A model generated the notes under the pieces. It was not told the DNA's origin. It saw only the letters and a list, made by a program, of their open reading frames with translations, and searched no databases. From Leptolyngbya sp. SIOISBB (GTDB lineage: Bacteria > Cyanobacteriota > Cyanobacteriia > Phormidesmidales > Phormidesmidaceae), in NCBI GenBank assembly GCA_010671905.1, contig JAAHII010000002.1, positions 62,001-126,000 of the forward strand: a stretch of DNA of 64,000 nucleotides, written 5' to 3'. Within the stretch, counting starts at the first letter, position 1, and each line of letters starts with the position of its first letter. The position numbers and the translations under genes are program-made. Below, in pieces: positions 8,578-16,982 of this stretch.

Positions 8578-9054
8578 ATGGCTGAAGGTACTCGATTCAT
8601 CTTGAACGGAAAAGAGCCCGTCCCCTGCGATGACTCGGAGATTTGGCAGGCGTTTATAGACGACATCGCAGGTCGCACAGTGGCTCGGGATATCGTTGGA
8701 AATTTTGAGATTTTGACCACTTTTCTGGGCCATAACAGAGGAGATACAGAATCACCGCAGTTCTTTGAAACGGTTGCGTTGGACCCAGACAATCAAAACC
8801 CCCCCTTCTATAGCGACACCTGGGAGGCGTCGGAGTTAATGCATCGAAAAGTCGTTGACTCGCTCATCCGATTAAACGCCATTACCGAAGAAGATATCGC
8901 CAATGGCCATCGATTCGTTGGCTATGGAGTGCAATCTGACAGACTCTGGTTCGTAATGGAGTCTGAGGAGACCGCGATCGCTGCCCTCTCGGAAGAGACA
9001 CCTAATTGGCACCGGGAGGGCAATACGATTGTTTTCACTCCGCCAGCGGACTGA
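8578..9054 (+). CDS. Module protein P, copy 2
   Basis: 158 aa, paralogue of the genes at 7171 and 14959, and nearest to the last (shared FEILTTFLGHNRGD and SPQFFETVALD). It keeps the FLG...FET...W...H pattern of small phage and plasmid proteins of unknown function. The residue before the helix is varied (TWEASELMHRKV), so the copies are diverged, not recent duplicates. No signal peptide or membrane span. Its stop codon abuts the stop of the convergent lipoprotein gene with no spacer. Confidence 0.75.
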   Translation: MAEGTRFILNGKEPVPCDDSEIWQAFIDDIAGRTVARDIVGNFEILTTFLGHNRGDTESPQFFETVALDPDNQNPPFYSDTWEASELMHRKVVDSLIRLNAITEEDIANGHRFVGYGVQSDRLWFVMESEETAIAALSEETPNWHREGNTIVFTPPAD

Positions 9055-9375
9055 TTAGTTTCGCGAAACCTCTACGCAAAGGTTGTTTATCGTGGCACGA
9101 AGACCGCTTTGACCGACGCGCTGAGCGTATAACCTTGCTGCTTCCAGGGTGGTGAAGCAAGCGACAAATCTCGATTCTGTGTATTCGACAATTACCCCGT
9201 CGAGCTGTCGGACAAGCTCAACCGCATTATCGAATTCGTCATTTGCGCCAGAAGGAGACACATCTTCAGTCTCGGGGACTTCCTGCATTGTCGGAGTTAT
9301 ATCGCAACCGTCGAAACCGACAAGCCCGAATCCCAGCAGTAGCACAGTTACCAGGGGCACGAATTTTCTAAACAT
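9055..9375 (-). CDS. Module lipoprotein L, copy 3
   Basis: 106 aa from the ATG at 9375, which is preceded by ACAAGGAAG; the frame is open further upstream through the conserved leader. The signal peptide MFRKFVPLVTVLLLGFGLVG runs into FDGC, a lipobox with the anchor cysteine. The mature part has an acidic linker and then VELVRQLDGVIVEY, VACFTTLEAARLYAQRV and NLCVEV, with two conserved cysteines that could pair in the periplasm. It converges with P copy 2, stop to stop. Confidence 0.72.
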   Translation of the reverse strand: MFRKFVPLVTVLLLGFGLVGFDGCDITPTMQEVPETEDVSPSGANDEFDNAVELVRQLDGVIVEYTESRFVACFTTLEAARLYAQRVGQSGLRATINNLCVEVSRN

Positions 9376-9496
9376 AGTGAAAGCTTCCTTGTGAAACAGC
9401 GCAGCACATTGCTGCATTGCCTCATCGCGGTAGCGTTCTAAAAGAGATGTGATCGCCCCCCCGAAGGACAGCGATCAGTCAGATAGGCATCAACCA

Positions 9497-9554
9497 GAAG
9501 CTGTTAGGGAATAGTTTCAAAAGTAAGTGCTCTTTTCTATTCCCTAACAGCTTC
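9497..9554. repeat. Perfect 18-base inverted repeat with TTAGGGAAT core
   Basis: GAAGCTGTTAGGGAATAG (9497-9514) is repeated in inverse at 9537-9554 around a 22-base loop. It lies 39 bases after the stop of the 1550-aa gene. The same 11-base core TGTTAGGGAAT, again as an inverted pair, stands before the gene at 26523, so this may be a protein-binding site and not only a terminator. Confidence 0.7.
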
Positions 9555-9593
9555 CGCGAAGTTGCCAGAATCGGCATTGCTCCGTTTCGGTGA

Positions 9594-12500
9594 TTACTGT
9601 GTCAGTTGCGCTGAGGCTTTGTGCGCTTGCTGCGGTTGAACGGGAGTGGTAGCCGCCAGGGTTTGTTTCCCCGCTGCAATATCTTGCTGCATCTGCTGGC
9701 GATCACGCTGGCTAATCACCAGGGCCGGATGGCGATAGTCCAGGGGCGGTTTCTCGGTGCGGCCCGTTTCCTGGGTGTAAAGAGCATTGAGCTGTTTGCC
9801 TTTGTCGATAATCTCAGCCGTGCGCGGTTCGTCTCCACTCGCGATCGCCACTGCGCACCACTGCCGGAGTTCTTCACGGGAGGGAGAATAGATTTCGTTG
9901 GAGCGATCAGGGAAGGTAGTTTGATAGTCACCTGACGGCTCTGCGGCCAGGAGCACCGCTTCATCACGATTCTGCGTCAGAGCCAAATAGTTGATGCTCT
10001 TCGGTGCATCCATGCCATTCTCAACCAGAGCGACCTGATACGCCGTTGCTCGTTGCAGGAGTCGCGGGTCGGGTTCCCCGGTGCCTACAATCTCTTCGAG
10101 CTGGATGTAGTCATTCTGACGACCTTGCTTCGGGGTGACTCGTGCGGTCCATTCATTCTCTCGCTGAGCCAGCCGAAGATAGCGCTTATCCACTCCGATA
10201 CTCATCATGAATTCCGGGTCAGCTTCATCAGGTCGTACCGGAGCATCGAGCCGCATCGCATGGGTGCCATGCTGCATTGAATGAAGTGCCCATAATTCCT
10301 CTGGATGCTGCTGGCAGCGTGCCTCAAGCTGCGGTAGCACCTGCTCACAGGGGTGATCAATATCGAGCACCATCAGGTCAGGGAATTGGGCAAAGCTGTG
10401 ATCCTGGTTCGTGAATTGCGTGGAGCTGACCTCGAAGTGACTAGCGCCTCTAGATGAGGCCATGAAACTACCGTCCGGCTCAAAGATTGCCAGGGTAGCC
10501 GCATCAGGTACAGACACCAGATCAGAGCGCTCATCGAGCAAGACCTCCATCTGCTGGTCAACAAACTGAAAACCTCCGGTCAGTTCTCCCTCGTATTTAA
10601 ATTGAATCGGCAGCGGCGAGACATCTCGCTCAAATTTCTCCAGGGCTGATTGATCAGGAAAGTCGATGGTGGCGATCGCTTGCACCACATTGCCCTGCTC
10701 TAGCTGTTCAGTTCGGTAGGGTAAGCCTCGCTCCTCAGCGGCCTGAAGGATGGCCAGCACCTCCGGCTGATCCGTTTGATGGTTGTCCACATTGTCGTTA
10801 TTGACGAAGCGGTACAAGCAATGGTTGGCATCAGTGGTCAGGATACATGAGGTTTGCGCCTGGGCCTCAACTGCTTGCGCTTCCGGGGCTGGGGCTAGGT
10901 CAAGCACCTGCATCTTAGCCGTCTTGCCAGACTCGGCAATTTCGATGTGGGCCTGAATAGTGGTGCCAATAGGCAGGTGCATGGAGCGAGCCGAGAGCGC
11001 CCCCAATTGTTTTTCTCCCTCCTCAGTAACGATCGCCACCGAGGGACTGGTGCGCGTTTCGCCTGCCTTGTCATAACTGAATTCACTGAACCGAGCCGTG
11101 TACTCGCCGGGGGGAATCTGTCCAGCTTCGTTACTACTGTGCTGAATCCCCGTCAGCGTGATTTCGGGAACAGTCGAGAGGCGATCGACAATCTCCGGCG
11201 TAAATTTTTTCAGGGCCAACCCCATGCCATCGCTTTGCCGCCACAGAGCCGACAGATAGGCTGATCGTTCCCCTTGCGGAATCTGGGTGATCGCCTCATC
11301 AACCGCGTTGGTAGCCCGCTCCATCATCTCATCGAGGTCGTTTTGCTGAGCATAAGGAGCCTGAATTTGGGCGTGGGGCTGCGGGATGGTCAGAACATGC
11401 TTGGGAAGGTTCTGAAGGCGGTCGGCCAAGTGATGCTCACGAACAGACTCAGGGGCAACGATGCCGAGGGGAGCAGTGTGGCGATCGCCTTCAGCAATCG
11501 TGTAGGTCAAAGTGGCGGTGTATTGTTCTGACTGGCTCTGGTGGTTTTGTCTGATGGCGATTTCCCAGTCCGGCTGCGGGCCATTGGCCCTCCAGATGGG
11601 CAGCTCCCCCTTTTCGTCTTTGATGCTCTGGATGGTCAGGCTTCTGCCATGGGAAGAAGTGATCTGCAAGGTCGGCTGCTGGTCTTCAGGGCGTTTGTCC
11701 CGCAGGCGGTCTTTGGCTTTCTGGTAGTTGGCAATGCGTTCGTTATAGGTGCGGGCGATCACCAGGGCTTTCTCTTCCTGCTCAGGCGTAGCGGTTTTGG
11801 GAAAGAGATCTCGAAACGCCTCGTTCCGCAGTTCTGGCAGGTGAACATCTTTGTAGACAGCATTAACCGCTTCGACATTCCATCCAATGGGTTCCTGAGT
11901 GTTGGTAGGCATCGAACGCCCGTTCGTGTAGGTAGTCGGGTCTTTCTGGTGCTGTCGCAGTTCGTGCGGCTTGTAGGCCAGCCCTCGGATAAAAGCGTGG
12001 TGAGAGTCGTCGATACCCCTGGAGCTTTTGGCAGTGTCTACCGCCGTTTGCAAGTTCACTGCATTGGGACCGTCAACAGCATCAGAGAGGATGGCGGCAG
12101 CATCTTGAAGTTTGTGTTGAACAAACTGTTGGCGTTGTGAGAGAGGAAAGGAAGATAGTTTTCTAGAGGCGTTGACTATCTGTCCCATTCGTTCCCGGAA
12201 GTGATAGGCCGGAAAGCCCTGTAATTGCAGCTCGTCATCACTGGGAATACTCAATTTCCCTGCATCAGCCTGTCTGAGTTGCTTGGCGAAAGAAGTCGCA
12301 ACCTTTCGAAGTAGTGCATCTTGTTGCTCTTGAGGAGCGTATCTCATTTCCAGGGCGAAACTTTGTAAAGTCATCCCAGCATTCGCAACTTTACCCGTGG
12401 GGTTGTCAGCCGTGATGCCCCAGGCTCTCCAGGTGGCCGCAGAATGAGACTCACCCTCATGCCACAGATGCTTCACCTTCTTCTGCTTTTCAATCTCTGG

Positions 12501-14246
12501 AGGCTTTTTATCTGGTGCGGTGCGTTCAGTAAGCTCTTTAACCGCAATTGGATACTCAGCCGGGGTAAGGCGGTTTGCTTGCCCCGGTTCCATCTGCTCG
12601 ATGAGTTGCCCGATAGCTGCCCGTCCCGCTTCATACTGCTCTGCCGGAGACAAGTTCTCAGTGTCAGCTAACTGCTGCCGGAGCTGCTGGGGGAGGTCGG
12701 CCACCGTTGCCTCATAACCAACAAAATAGCCGTTCGCGTCCCGGTCAAAGTCGGTGATGGCGATATGCTTGGCTGTCCAGGGATTGAGATAAGCCACTCC
12801 GATTTTGGAAAAGGCTTCTCTATCCTGGGCCTTTAAGTATTCAGTGTTATTGATGGCGATCGCCGCTGCACCCACGTTTGGGAAGGGAGAGCGATAATAG
12901 GCCACCACCGCACCGTGGGGTAAGTCCTTATTGCACACCTCCCACGGCTTGAGCTTGCTATGGTGCTGGGCCATTGCAGAGGGGACGGAGATACCGCGTA
13001 CAGCGCTTTCCTGCCACTCGCCTTTGATATGCCGTTCGAGACCTTTATTAACTTTGCTAAACCCAGTGAGCTGACCGTATTTGTCCGCTTTGAGGGATTC
13101 ATACAGCCATTCAGATTTCGCTGTAGGGGCATCCTCACCCAGATCAGCAGCAGAGTGGGGGCGTTCCCGTTGCCGTTCCTTTTGCTCTATATAATATTGC
13201 TTGAGCTGAGCCGGATCACCGGCGACCGCTGCCAGTTCTGTGACCTGGGCTTCAATGCGGGGGTTAAACTCGTGTAAAGTCGCTTCCGGGATGCAGCCCT
13301 TCACCTGTGGCCCAACGGCCTGTTGGCCATACTGCCCATCGGATTTACGATTTACCCAGAGCTGAGAAACTTCTTGAATGCCCGGAGTCGAGAGCCTACC
13401 GTCATCGCCCTTGATGTCGTTTGTGGAGATAATCGCGTCTACACCGAGGCGATCGCACCACCGAGATGAGCCCATCGTGCCTTTGATGATGCCAGGAAGG
13501 TCGGGGCTGGCCGCTCGAAACTGCGAGACCGTGCGTCCGGCTAGTCCATTGATTTGTCGCTCAGCAGTGGCGGTGGCAGCTTCAGCCTGATCTAGGTCTT
13601 GCCCAATGGCGGTGAGGTTAGGGTCTATCCCAGCTTTCTCGAAGGCTTTAGCGGTAATGGCATCGCGCTCCTCATCGATGATAAGAGTCTTCATGGTTCG
13701 ATGAGGCACCAACATCGTGCCATCGCCCATCTTGTCGTAAAGGTTTTCGACCTCCGATTTAGGAATAGGCTTACCCTGTTTATCAAGTAGCGGCGTGTCT
13801 CCGTGAGATCGCTGTTCGTCGTCAATGACTAGAATTCGCGCCTGCGGGATAGCTGTGGAAGCGATGCCATCCGAAGCAACCAGGCTGCCATAAGCGACAA
13901 AGTTGTGAGGTGAGTTTTGATCGGCAGCGTAGATTGGGGCAATGCCTCGTTCGGTGTCGCCCTCGGTCATGAGTCGAGCTGTTTCAGGATCAGTGAAGTA
14001 GCCACTTTTGCCATTGGTGAAGGCCAGGACTTTATCCTCGTTGTCGAGCCGTTGGCGGTCAGCCTCATTTACCGAATCGTAAAACTTTCCGGTAAAGAAC
14101 TCAGCCTCGATTCCGTAGTAGTTTAGCCAGTGCTCTAAATAAGAGTGCTCAACCTGCTTGACTTGGCGCTGTTGCGTTCCGCCAATGGGTTCGTACAGGT
14201 CTTGGCCTGTCTTTGTATCAACTTGCCCAATTTGAAAGCCGACCAT
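9594..14246 (-). CDS. 1550-aa protein, candidate divergent double-psi-beta-barrel RNA polymerase
   Basis: No family can be named with certainty. Residues 494-510 (HIAITDFDRDANGYFVG) carry a D-x-D-x-D triad (D499, D501, D503) followed by GYFV. This matches the metal-binding loop of two-barrel RNA polymerases and eukaryotic-type RNA-dependent RNA polymerases (consensus GSDLDGDxYFV), with R in place of G. Upstream, YYRSPFPN (R452) sits where those enzymes have their RxP motif. Earlier, RILVIDDE, MGDGTM (D175) and LPGIIKGTM (K255) follow the order of the first barrel. The last ~900 residues are unassigned and no transmembrane segment is seen. A 94-aa acidic gene lies upstream in the same direction with a 28-base gap. 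The motif reading is mine; the catalytic claim is inference. Confidence 0.45.
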   Translation of the reverse strand: MVGFQIGQVDTKTGQDLYEPIGGTQQRQVKQVEHSYLEHWLNYYGIEAEFFTGKFYDSVNEADRQRLDNEDKVLAFTNGKSGYFTDPETARLMTEGDTERGIAPIYAADQNSPHNFVAYGSLVASDGIASTAIPQARILVIDDEQRSHGDTPLLDKQGKPIPKSEVENLYDKMGDGTMLVPHRTMKTLIIDEERDAITAKAFEKAGIDPNLTAIGQDLDQAEAATATAERQINGLAGRTVSQFRAASPDLPGIIKGTMGSSRWCDRLGVDAIISTNDIKGDDGRLSTPGIQEVSQLWVNRKSDGQYGQQAVGPQVKGCIPEATLHEFNPRIEAQVTELAAVAGDPAQLKQYYIEQKERQRERPHSAADLGEDAPTAKSEWLYESLKADKYGQLTGFSKVNKGLERHIKGEWQESAVRGISVPSAMAQHHSKLKPWEVCNKDLPHGAVVAYYRSPFPNVGAAAIAINNTEYLKAQDREAFSKIGVAYLNPWTAKHIAITDFDRDANGYFVGYEATVADLPQQLRQQLADTENLSPAEQYEAGRAAIGQLIEQMEPGQANRLTPAEYPIAVKELTERTAPDKKPPEIEKQKKVKHLWHEGESHSAATWRAWGITADNPTGKVANAGMTLQSFALEMRYAPQEQQDALLRKVATSFAKQLRQADAGKLSIPSDDELQLQGFPAYHFRERMGQIVNASRKLSSFPLSQRQQFVQHKLQDAAAILSDAVDGPNAVNLQTAVDTAKSSRGIDDSHHAFIRGLAYKPHELRQHQKDPTTYTNGRSMPTNTQEPIGWNVEAVNAVYKDVHLPELRNEAFRDLFPKTATPEQEEKALVIARTYNERIANYQKAKDRLRDKRPEDQQPTLQITSSHGRSLTIQSIKDEKGELPIWRANGPQPDWEIAIRQNHQSQSEQYTATLTYTIAEGDRHTAPLGIVAPESVREHHLADRLQNLPKHVLTIPQPHAQIQAPYAQQNDLDEMMERATNAVDEAITQIPQGERSAYLSALWRQSDGMGLALKKFTPEIVDRLSTVPEITLTGIQHSSNEAGQIPPGEYTARFSEFSYDKAGETRTSPSVAIVTEEGEKQLGALSARSMHLPIGTTIQAHIEIAESGKTAKMQVLDLAPAPEAQAVEAQAQTSCILTTDANHCLYRFVNNDNVDNHQTDQPEVLAILQAAEERGLPYRTEQLEQGNVVQAIATIDFPDQSALEKFERDVSPLPIQFKYEGELTGGFQFVDQQMEVLLDERSDLVSVPDAATLAIFEPDGSFMASSRGASHFEVSSTQFTNQDHSFAQFPDLMVLDIDHPCEQVLPQLEARCQQHPEELWALHSMQHGTHAMRLDAPVRPDEADPEFMMSIGVDKRYLRLAQRENEWTARVTPKQGRQNDYIQLEEIVGTGEPDPRLLQRATAYQVALVENGMDAPKSINYLALTQNRDEAVLLAAEPSGDYQTTFPDRSNEIYSPSREELRQWCAVAIASGDEPRTAEIIDKGKQLNALYTQETGRTEKPPLDYRHPALVISQRDRQQMQQDIAAGKQTLAATTPVQPQQAHKASAQLTQ

Positions 14247-14274
14247 CTTTGCCTATGGGAAGAGAGAAAAGTGT

Positions 14275-14559
14275 CTATATCTGCACTGGTGGCCGTTTGT
14301 GACCGTTCGCGATCAACCATGCCTGTTCTCGTTGAAATTCAGCCCAGGCTTCTTCCGCATTGAGAGTTATCGGTGAAAGATCGATTTCTTCTTCCTCACC
14401 GTCATTTTGCAAAGCTGGCTCGTCATCATCGAGCACTCCCGCCGCGATCAGCTCATCAACATCAGCACCACCAGACAATAGGGCTTCGACATCTTCATCA
14501 CTACTGCCAAGTTCAGCCAAATAAACATCACGCTCGGACAGGTTATCTGCGGCAGTCAT
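14275..14559 (-). CDS. Small acidic protein upstream of the 1550-aa gene
   Basis: 94 aa, strongly acidic (DEDVEALLSGGADVDELIAAG, DDDEPALQNDGEEEEIDL), then a helix NAEEAWAEFQREQAWLIANG. The ATG is preceded by TTAGGAGA, a good ribosome site. It ends 28 bases before the 1550-aa gene and is probably cotranscribed with it, perhaps as a partner or regulatory subunit. No known family; the acidic character alone does not define a function. Confidence 0.65.
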   Translation of the reverse strand: MTAADNLSERDVYLAELGSSDEDVEALLSGGADVDELIAAGVLDDDEPALQNDGEEEEIDLSPITLNAEEAWAEFQREQAWLIANGHKRPPVQI

Positions 14560-14650
14560 AATTCATCTCCTAACACCAGGCACTAGCTCTATTGTCAACC
14601 TGATTTTTAGAGGCCGCTGCTTTCACGCAAAGAAAAGTCACTCTCTACGG

Positions 14651-14690
14651 CAAAAAAAGAAAATGACACCCCTCAAGGCATCATTTTTTG
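14651..14690 (-). terminator. Intrinsic terminator of the tRNA-like pair
   Basis: On the minus strand AATGATGCC and GGGGTGTCATT pair around a short loop, followed by TTTTCTTTTTTT. It comes 24 bases after the second tRNA-like gene and supports their being a transcribed unit. Confidence 0.6.
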
Positions 14691-14713
14691 TCAAGTCTGA
14701 ATCCAAGCTGCAA

Positions 14714-14789
14714 TGGCGCTGCGGGGAGTCGAACCCCGTTCCGGTTGTTGCACATCATTCACAACCATCGAAAACCCTTTCTCAGCCCC
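14714..14789 (-). tRNA. tRNA-like gene B, anticodon arm irregular
   Basis: 76 bases. The T arm is perfect (CGGGG, loop TTCGACT, CCCCG). The acceptor ends GGGGCTG and CAGCGCC pair at six of seven positions with discriminator A. No CCA is encoded. The D and anticodon regions do not fold canonically (a GGTTGT/ACAACC stem leaves an overlong loop), so no anticodon can be assigned. It begins on the base after the encoded CCA of tRNA-like gene A, with no spacer. It may be a degenerate or pseudo-tRNA. Confidence 0.45.
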
Positions 14790-14872
14790 TGGTGCCAGTC
14801 GAAGGACTTGAACCTTCCTCTCGGAAGATGTAACTTCCAAAGCTCATCGCTCCGCTCCATCGCGGGACTGGC
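14790..14872 (-). tRNA. tRNA-like gene A with encoded CCA
   Basis: The acceptor stem is perfect (GCCAGTC with GACTGGC), discriminator A then CCA is encoded, and the T arm is perfect (GAAGG, loop TTCAAGT, CCTTC). The central part is irregular: GGAAG/CTTCC closes a six-base loop TTACAT, which would give anticodon TAC (Val) if one loop base has been lost. The D arm is long. It is immediately followed by tRNA-like gene B and then a terminator. Plasmid-borne tRNA arrays with odd members are known in cyanobacteria; membership here is inference. Confidence 0.5.
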
Positions 14873-14958
14873 ATATCTTCAGGGCGTTAGCCCATTGCCG
14901 CGTTAAGGGCTTCGCGATCGCTTGAGCGACAATAGAAAAACCGAGTTCATCGCATGAA

Positions 14959-15462
14959 ATGACTGAACCTACTCGATTCGTTCTGAATGGGAAAGAGCCT
15001 GTGCCCTGCGAGAACCTTGCGGACTGGCAAGCTTTCATGGATGACATCGCAGGTCGCACAGTAGCTCGGGACGTCGTTGGGAATTTTGAAATTTTGACCA
15101 CTTTTCTGGGCCATAACAGAGGAGATGCAGAATCACCGCAGTTCTTTGAAACAGTCGCACTAGATGTCAAAAATCAAAATCCGCCTTTCTACGCAGCGAC
15201 TTGGGAGAAAGCGGAATCGAAACATCGGGCAGTGATGCGCTGTGCGGAAGGTCTGAGCAACCTGACTCCGGAAAAAATTGCCAATGGATATAGGGCCGTT
15301 AGCTATGGAGTTGAACCCGACAGACTCTGGTTTGTGATGGAGTCTGAGGAGACCGCGATCGCCGCCCTCTCAGAACCAGTCACCAACTGGCATCGAGAGG
15401 GCCGCACCATCGTTTTTACGCCACCTGTCAGTCACCAACCTCCGGCAAAGCCGGAGGCTTGA
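14959..15462 (+). CDS. Module protein P, copy 3
   Basis: 167 aa, paralogue of the genes at 7171 and 8578. It has MTEPTRFVLNGKEPVPCEN at the start, the TTFLGHNRGD and FFETVALD core, TWEKAESKH, and NWHREGRTIVFTPP near the end, then an extra tail QPPAKPEA. That tail runs into a hairpin (CCTCCGGC and GCCGGAGG) and so may come from an inserted short element. The leader includes the near-palindrome TCGCTTGAGCGA at 14918-14929. It converges on lipoprotein copy 4, but here a 161-base spacer separates them. Confidence 0.75.
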   Translation: MTEPTRFVLNGKEPVPCENLADWQAFMDDIAGRTVARDVVGNFEILTTFLGHNRGDAESPQFFETVALDVKNQNPPFYAATWEKAESKHRAVMRCAEGLSNLTPEKIANGYRAVSYGVEPDRLWFVMESEETAIAALSEPVTNWHREGRTIVFTPPVSHQPPAKPEA

Positions 15463-15620
15463 AAGAAGCCGCTCAAAGCGGCAATTGGGTGAGAAGCAAA
15501 CATCCCGATCTATCTGAATTTATAAAGTTGCTAACCTGTGAGACTTTTCGGTGCTCCGACTCCGAACATTGTGGAACTGTCATACTTTACTAGTCCCCCA
15601 GCAGAGCTGGGGGTTTACAG
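15438..15620. repeat. Hairpin-bounded spacer, possible miniature IS200/IS605-type element
   Basis: CCTCCGGC/GCCGGAGG with an AAA loop and GCCGCT/AGCGGC lie at the left end, and CCCCAGC/GCTGGGG near 15597-15613 at the right. Between them is ~110 bases of AT-richer sequence with no gene. It separates the P and L genes of module 3, which abut or overlap in modules 1 and 2, so it looks inserted. Family assignment is tentative. Confidence 0.35.
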
Positions 15621-15623
15621 CGA

Positions 15624-15941
15624 TTAATCACTTGTGACGGTTACGCACAGATTGTCTATCAATGCCGTCAGGGTTTTGGTCGCTTGATTGACTCTACGGA
15701 CATACGCCTGGGCCAACTCTTTATTATCGAAGCACACGACCAGTCTAGTCGCACCGTATTCAACAACAATTGCACCATACTCCTGAGCAAGCTCAAGAGC
15801 GTCGGCAAGTTCATCGGCGCTTGATGCCTCAGCCTCAACTTCGACTTCCTGCATTGTCGGGCTGATGTCGCAGCCGTCGAAGCCGACGAGCCCGACCCCC
15901 AACAACAGCAGGACTGTTAGGAGCGCAATCTTTCTAAGCAT
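15624..15941 (-). CDS. Module lipoprotein L, copy 4
   Basis: 105 aa from the ATG at 15941, preceded by CACGAGGTGG. The signal peptide MLRKIALLTVLLLLGVGLVG leads to FDGC with the anchor cysteine. The mature part is an acidic linker (VEVEAEASSADELADALEL) and then LVVCFDNKELAQAYVRR and NLCVTVTSD. It is closest to copies 1 and 3. The leader contains GCGGTAGC 52-59 bases upstream and an inverted repeat GCGATCGCC/GGCGATCGC. It converges with P copy 3. Confidence 0.72.
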   Translation of the reverse strand: MLRKIALLTVLLLLGVGLVGFDGCDISPTMQEVEVEAEASSADELADALELAQEYGAIVVEYGATRLVVCFDNKELAQAYVRRVNQATKTLTALIDNLCVTVTSD

Positions 15942-16982
15942 GATGGAAACCACCTCGTGAAACAACGCAGCAAAGGGCTGCATGGCCTCATCGCGGTAGC
16001 GTTCATCTAAAAAGGCGCGATCGCCAGATCGAAGGACGGCGATCGCGTAAAGGTTCGGTGTCAGGACTGTTCTGTTTCCTCACAGTTCATCGCTAGCGCG
16101 ATGACGGGATGCGGTTTTTGCCGCAATCAATCCCTCATGAGGACAACACAATGGCTCGACGCAACAACCGACAGAGCACACAGGACAAAATTGCTGCGAC
16201 ACAGCAGAAACGAGCAGCGACCTTCCGAAAGAAAGCGCTCAGCCTGGGCACCAAGGCCGAGGACAAGTTAGGCGATCGCGACATGGGCACCCAGCGTAAG
16301 TTTGCTCAGGCGATGAGCACCCGCAGAGATGGGTTAGCCATGCTCCGATTACAAGCTGTCCTGGATCATTTAGCAGGCGGCTTAGAAGCGAATGCATTGG
16401 AGCATCCACTCACGACGCTCACGAAACCTGCTCAGGTTGAAGACCTGGTGAGCGTTGCCGCCCGATTCGAGCTTGACCGCGCAACCATCGAACAGCGTGC
16501 TCTGCAATGCGAAGCCCAGTGGAGTGTTCAGGAGGTTGCCGCCGAGTGCAATCGCCCTGAGTCAACCATCGGCGAACTGTATTCAGCGCTGGCTCTAGCG
16601 ACTCCCAATGAGATGGTGGCATTGGTACGGCAACTGCACGACATCATCGAAAACTCCGGCTGCATTAATTGGGATGCTGAGGAACTGCTGCGACTCCGGG
16701 GCGAGGTTCGGCTTCGGAAGATTCCGGGGTTCGTGCCGACTCCGCCCGACCTGGTGGATGAGTTGCGGTACCACCTGAATCTACAGTTGAGCGATCGCAT
16801 TCTCGATCCAGCCGCAGGGGACGGGGCCATCTTGGGACGAGTGCGAGAGTTCTTCCCTGATATCCCGTTGCACTGCTGCGAAATCAACAGTGACCTAAAC
16901 CGTATCTTACGGCTGGCTGGCTTCGAGCCGGAATGCCGGGATTACTTCGAGTGGGAGCCCAGAGAAGGTCAGCGCCCGAACA

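Noticed and set aside
12738-12752. DxDxD in the 1550-aa protein as a calcium-binding or TOPRIM site
   Set aside because: A TOPRIM fold needs an upstream glutamate motif that I do not see, and an EF-hand-like loop would need a longer acidic pattern. The flanking RxP and YFV fit the polymerase loop better, though this is not proven.
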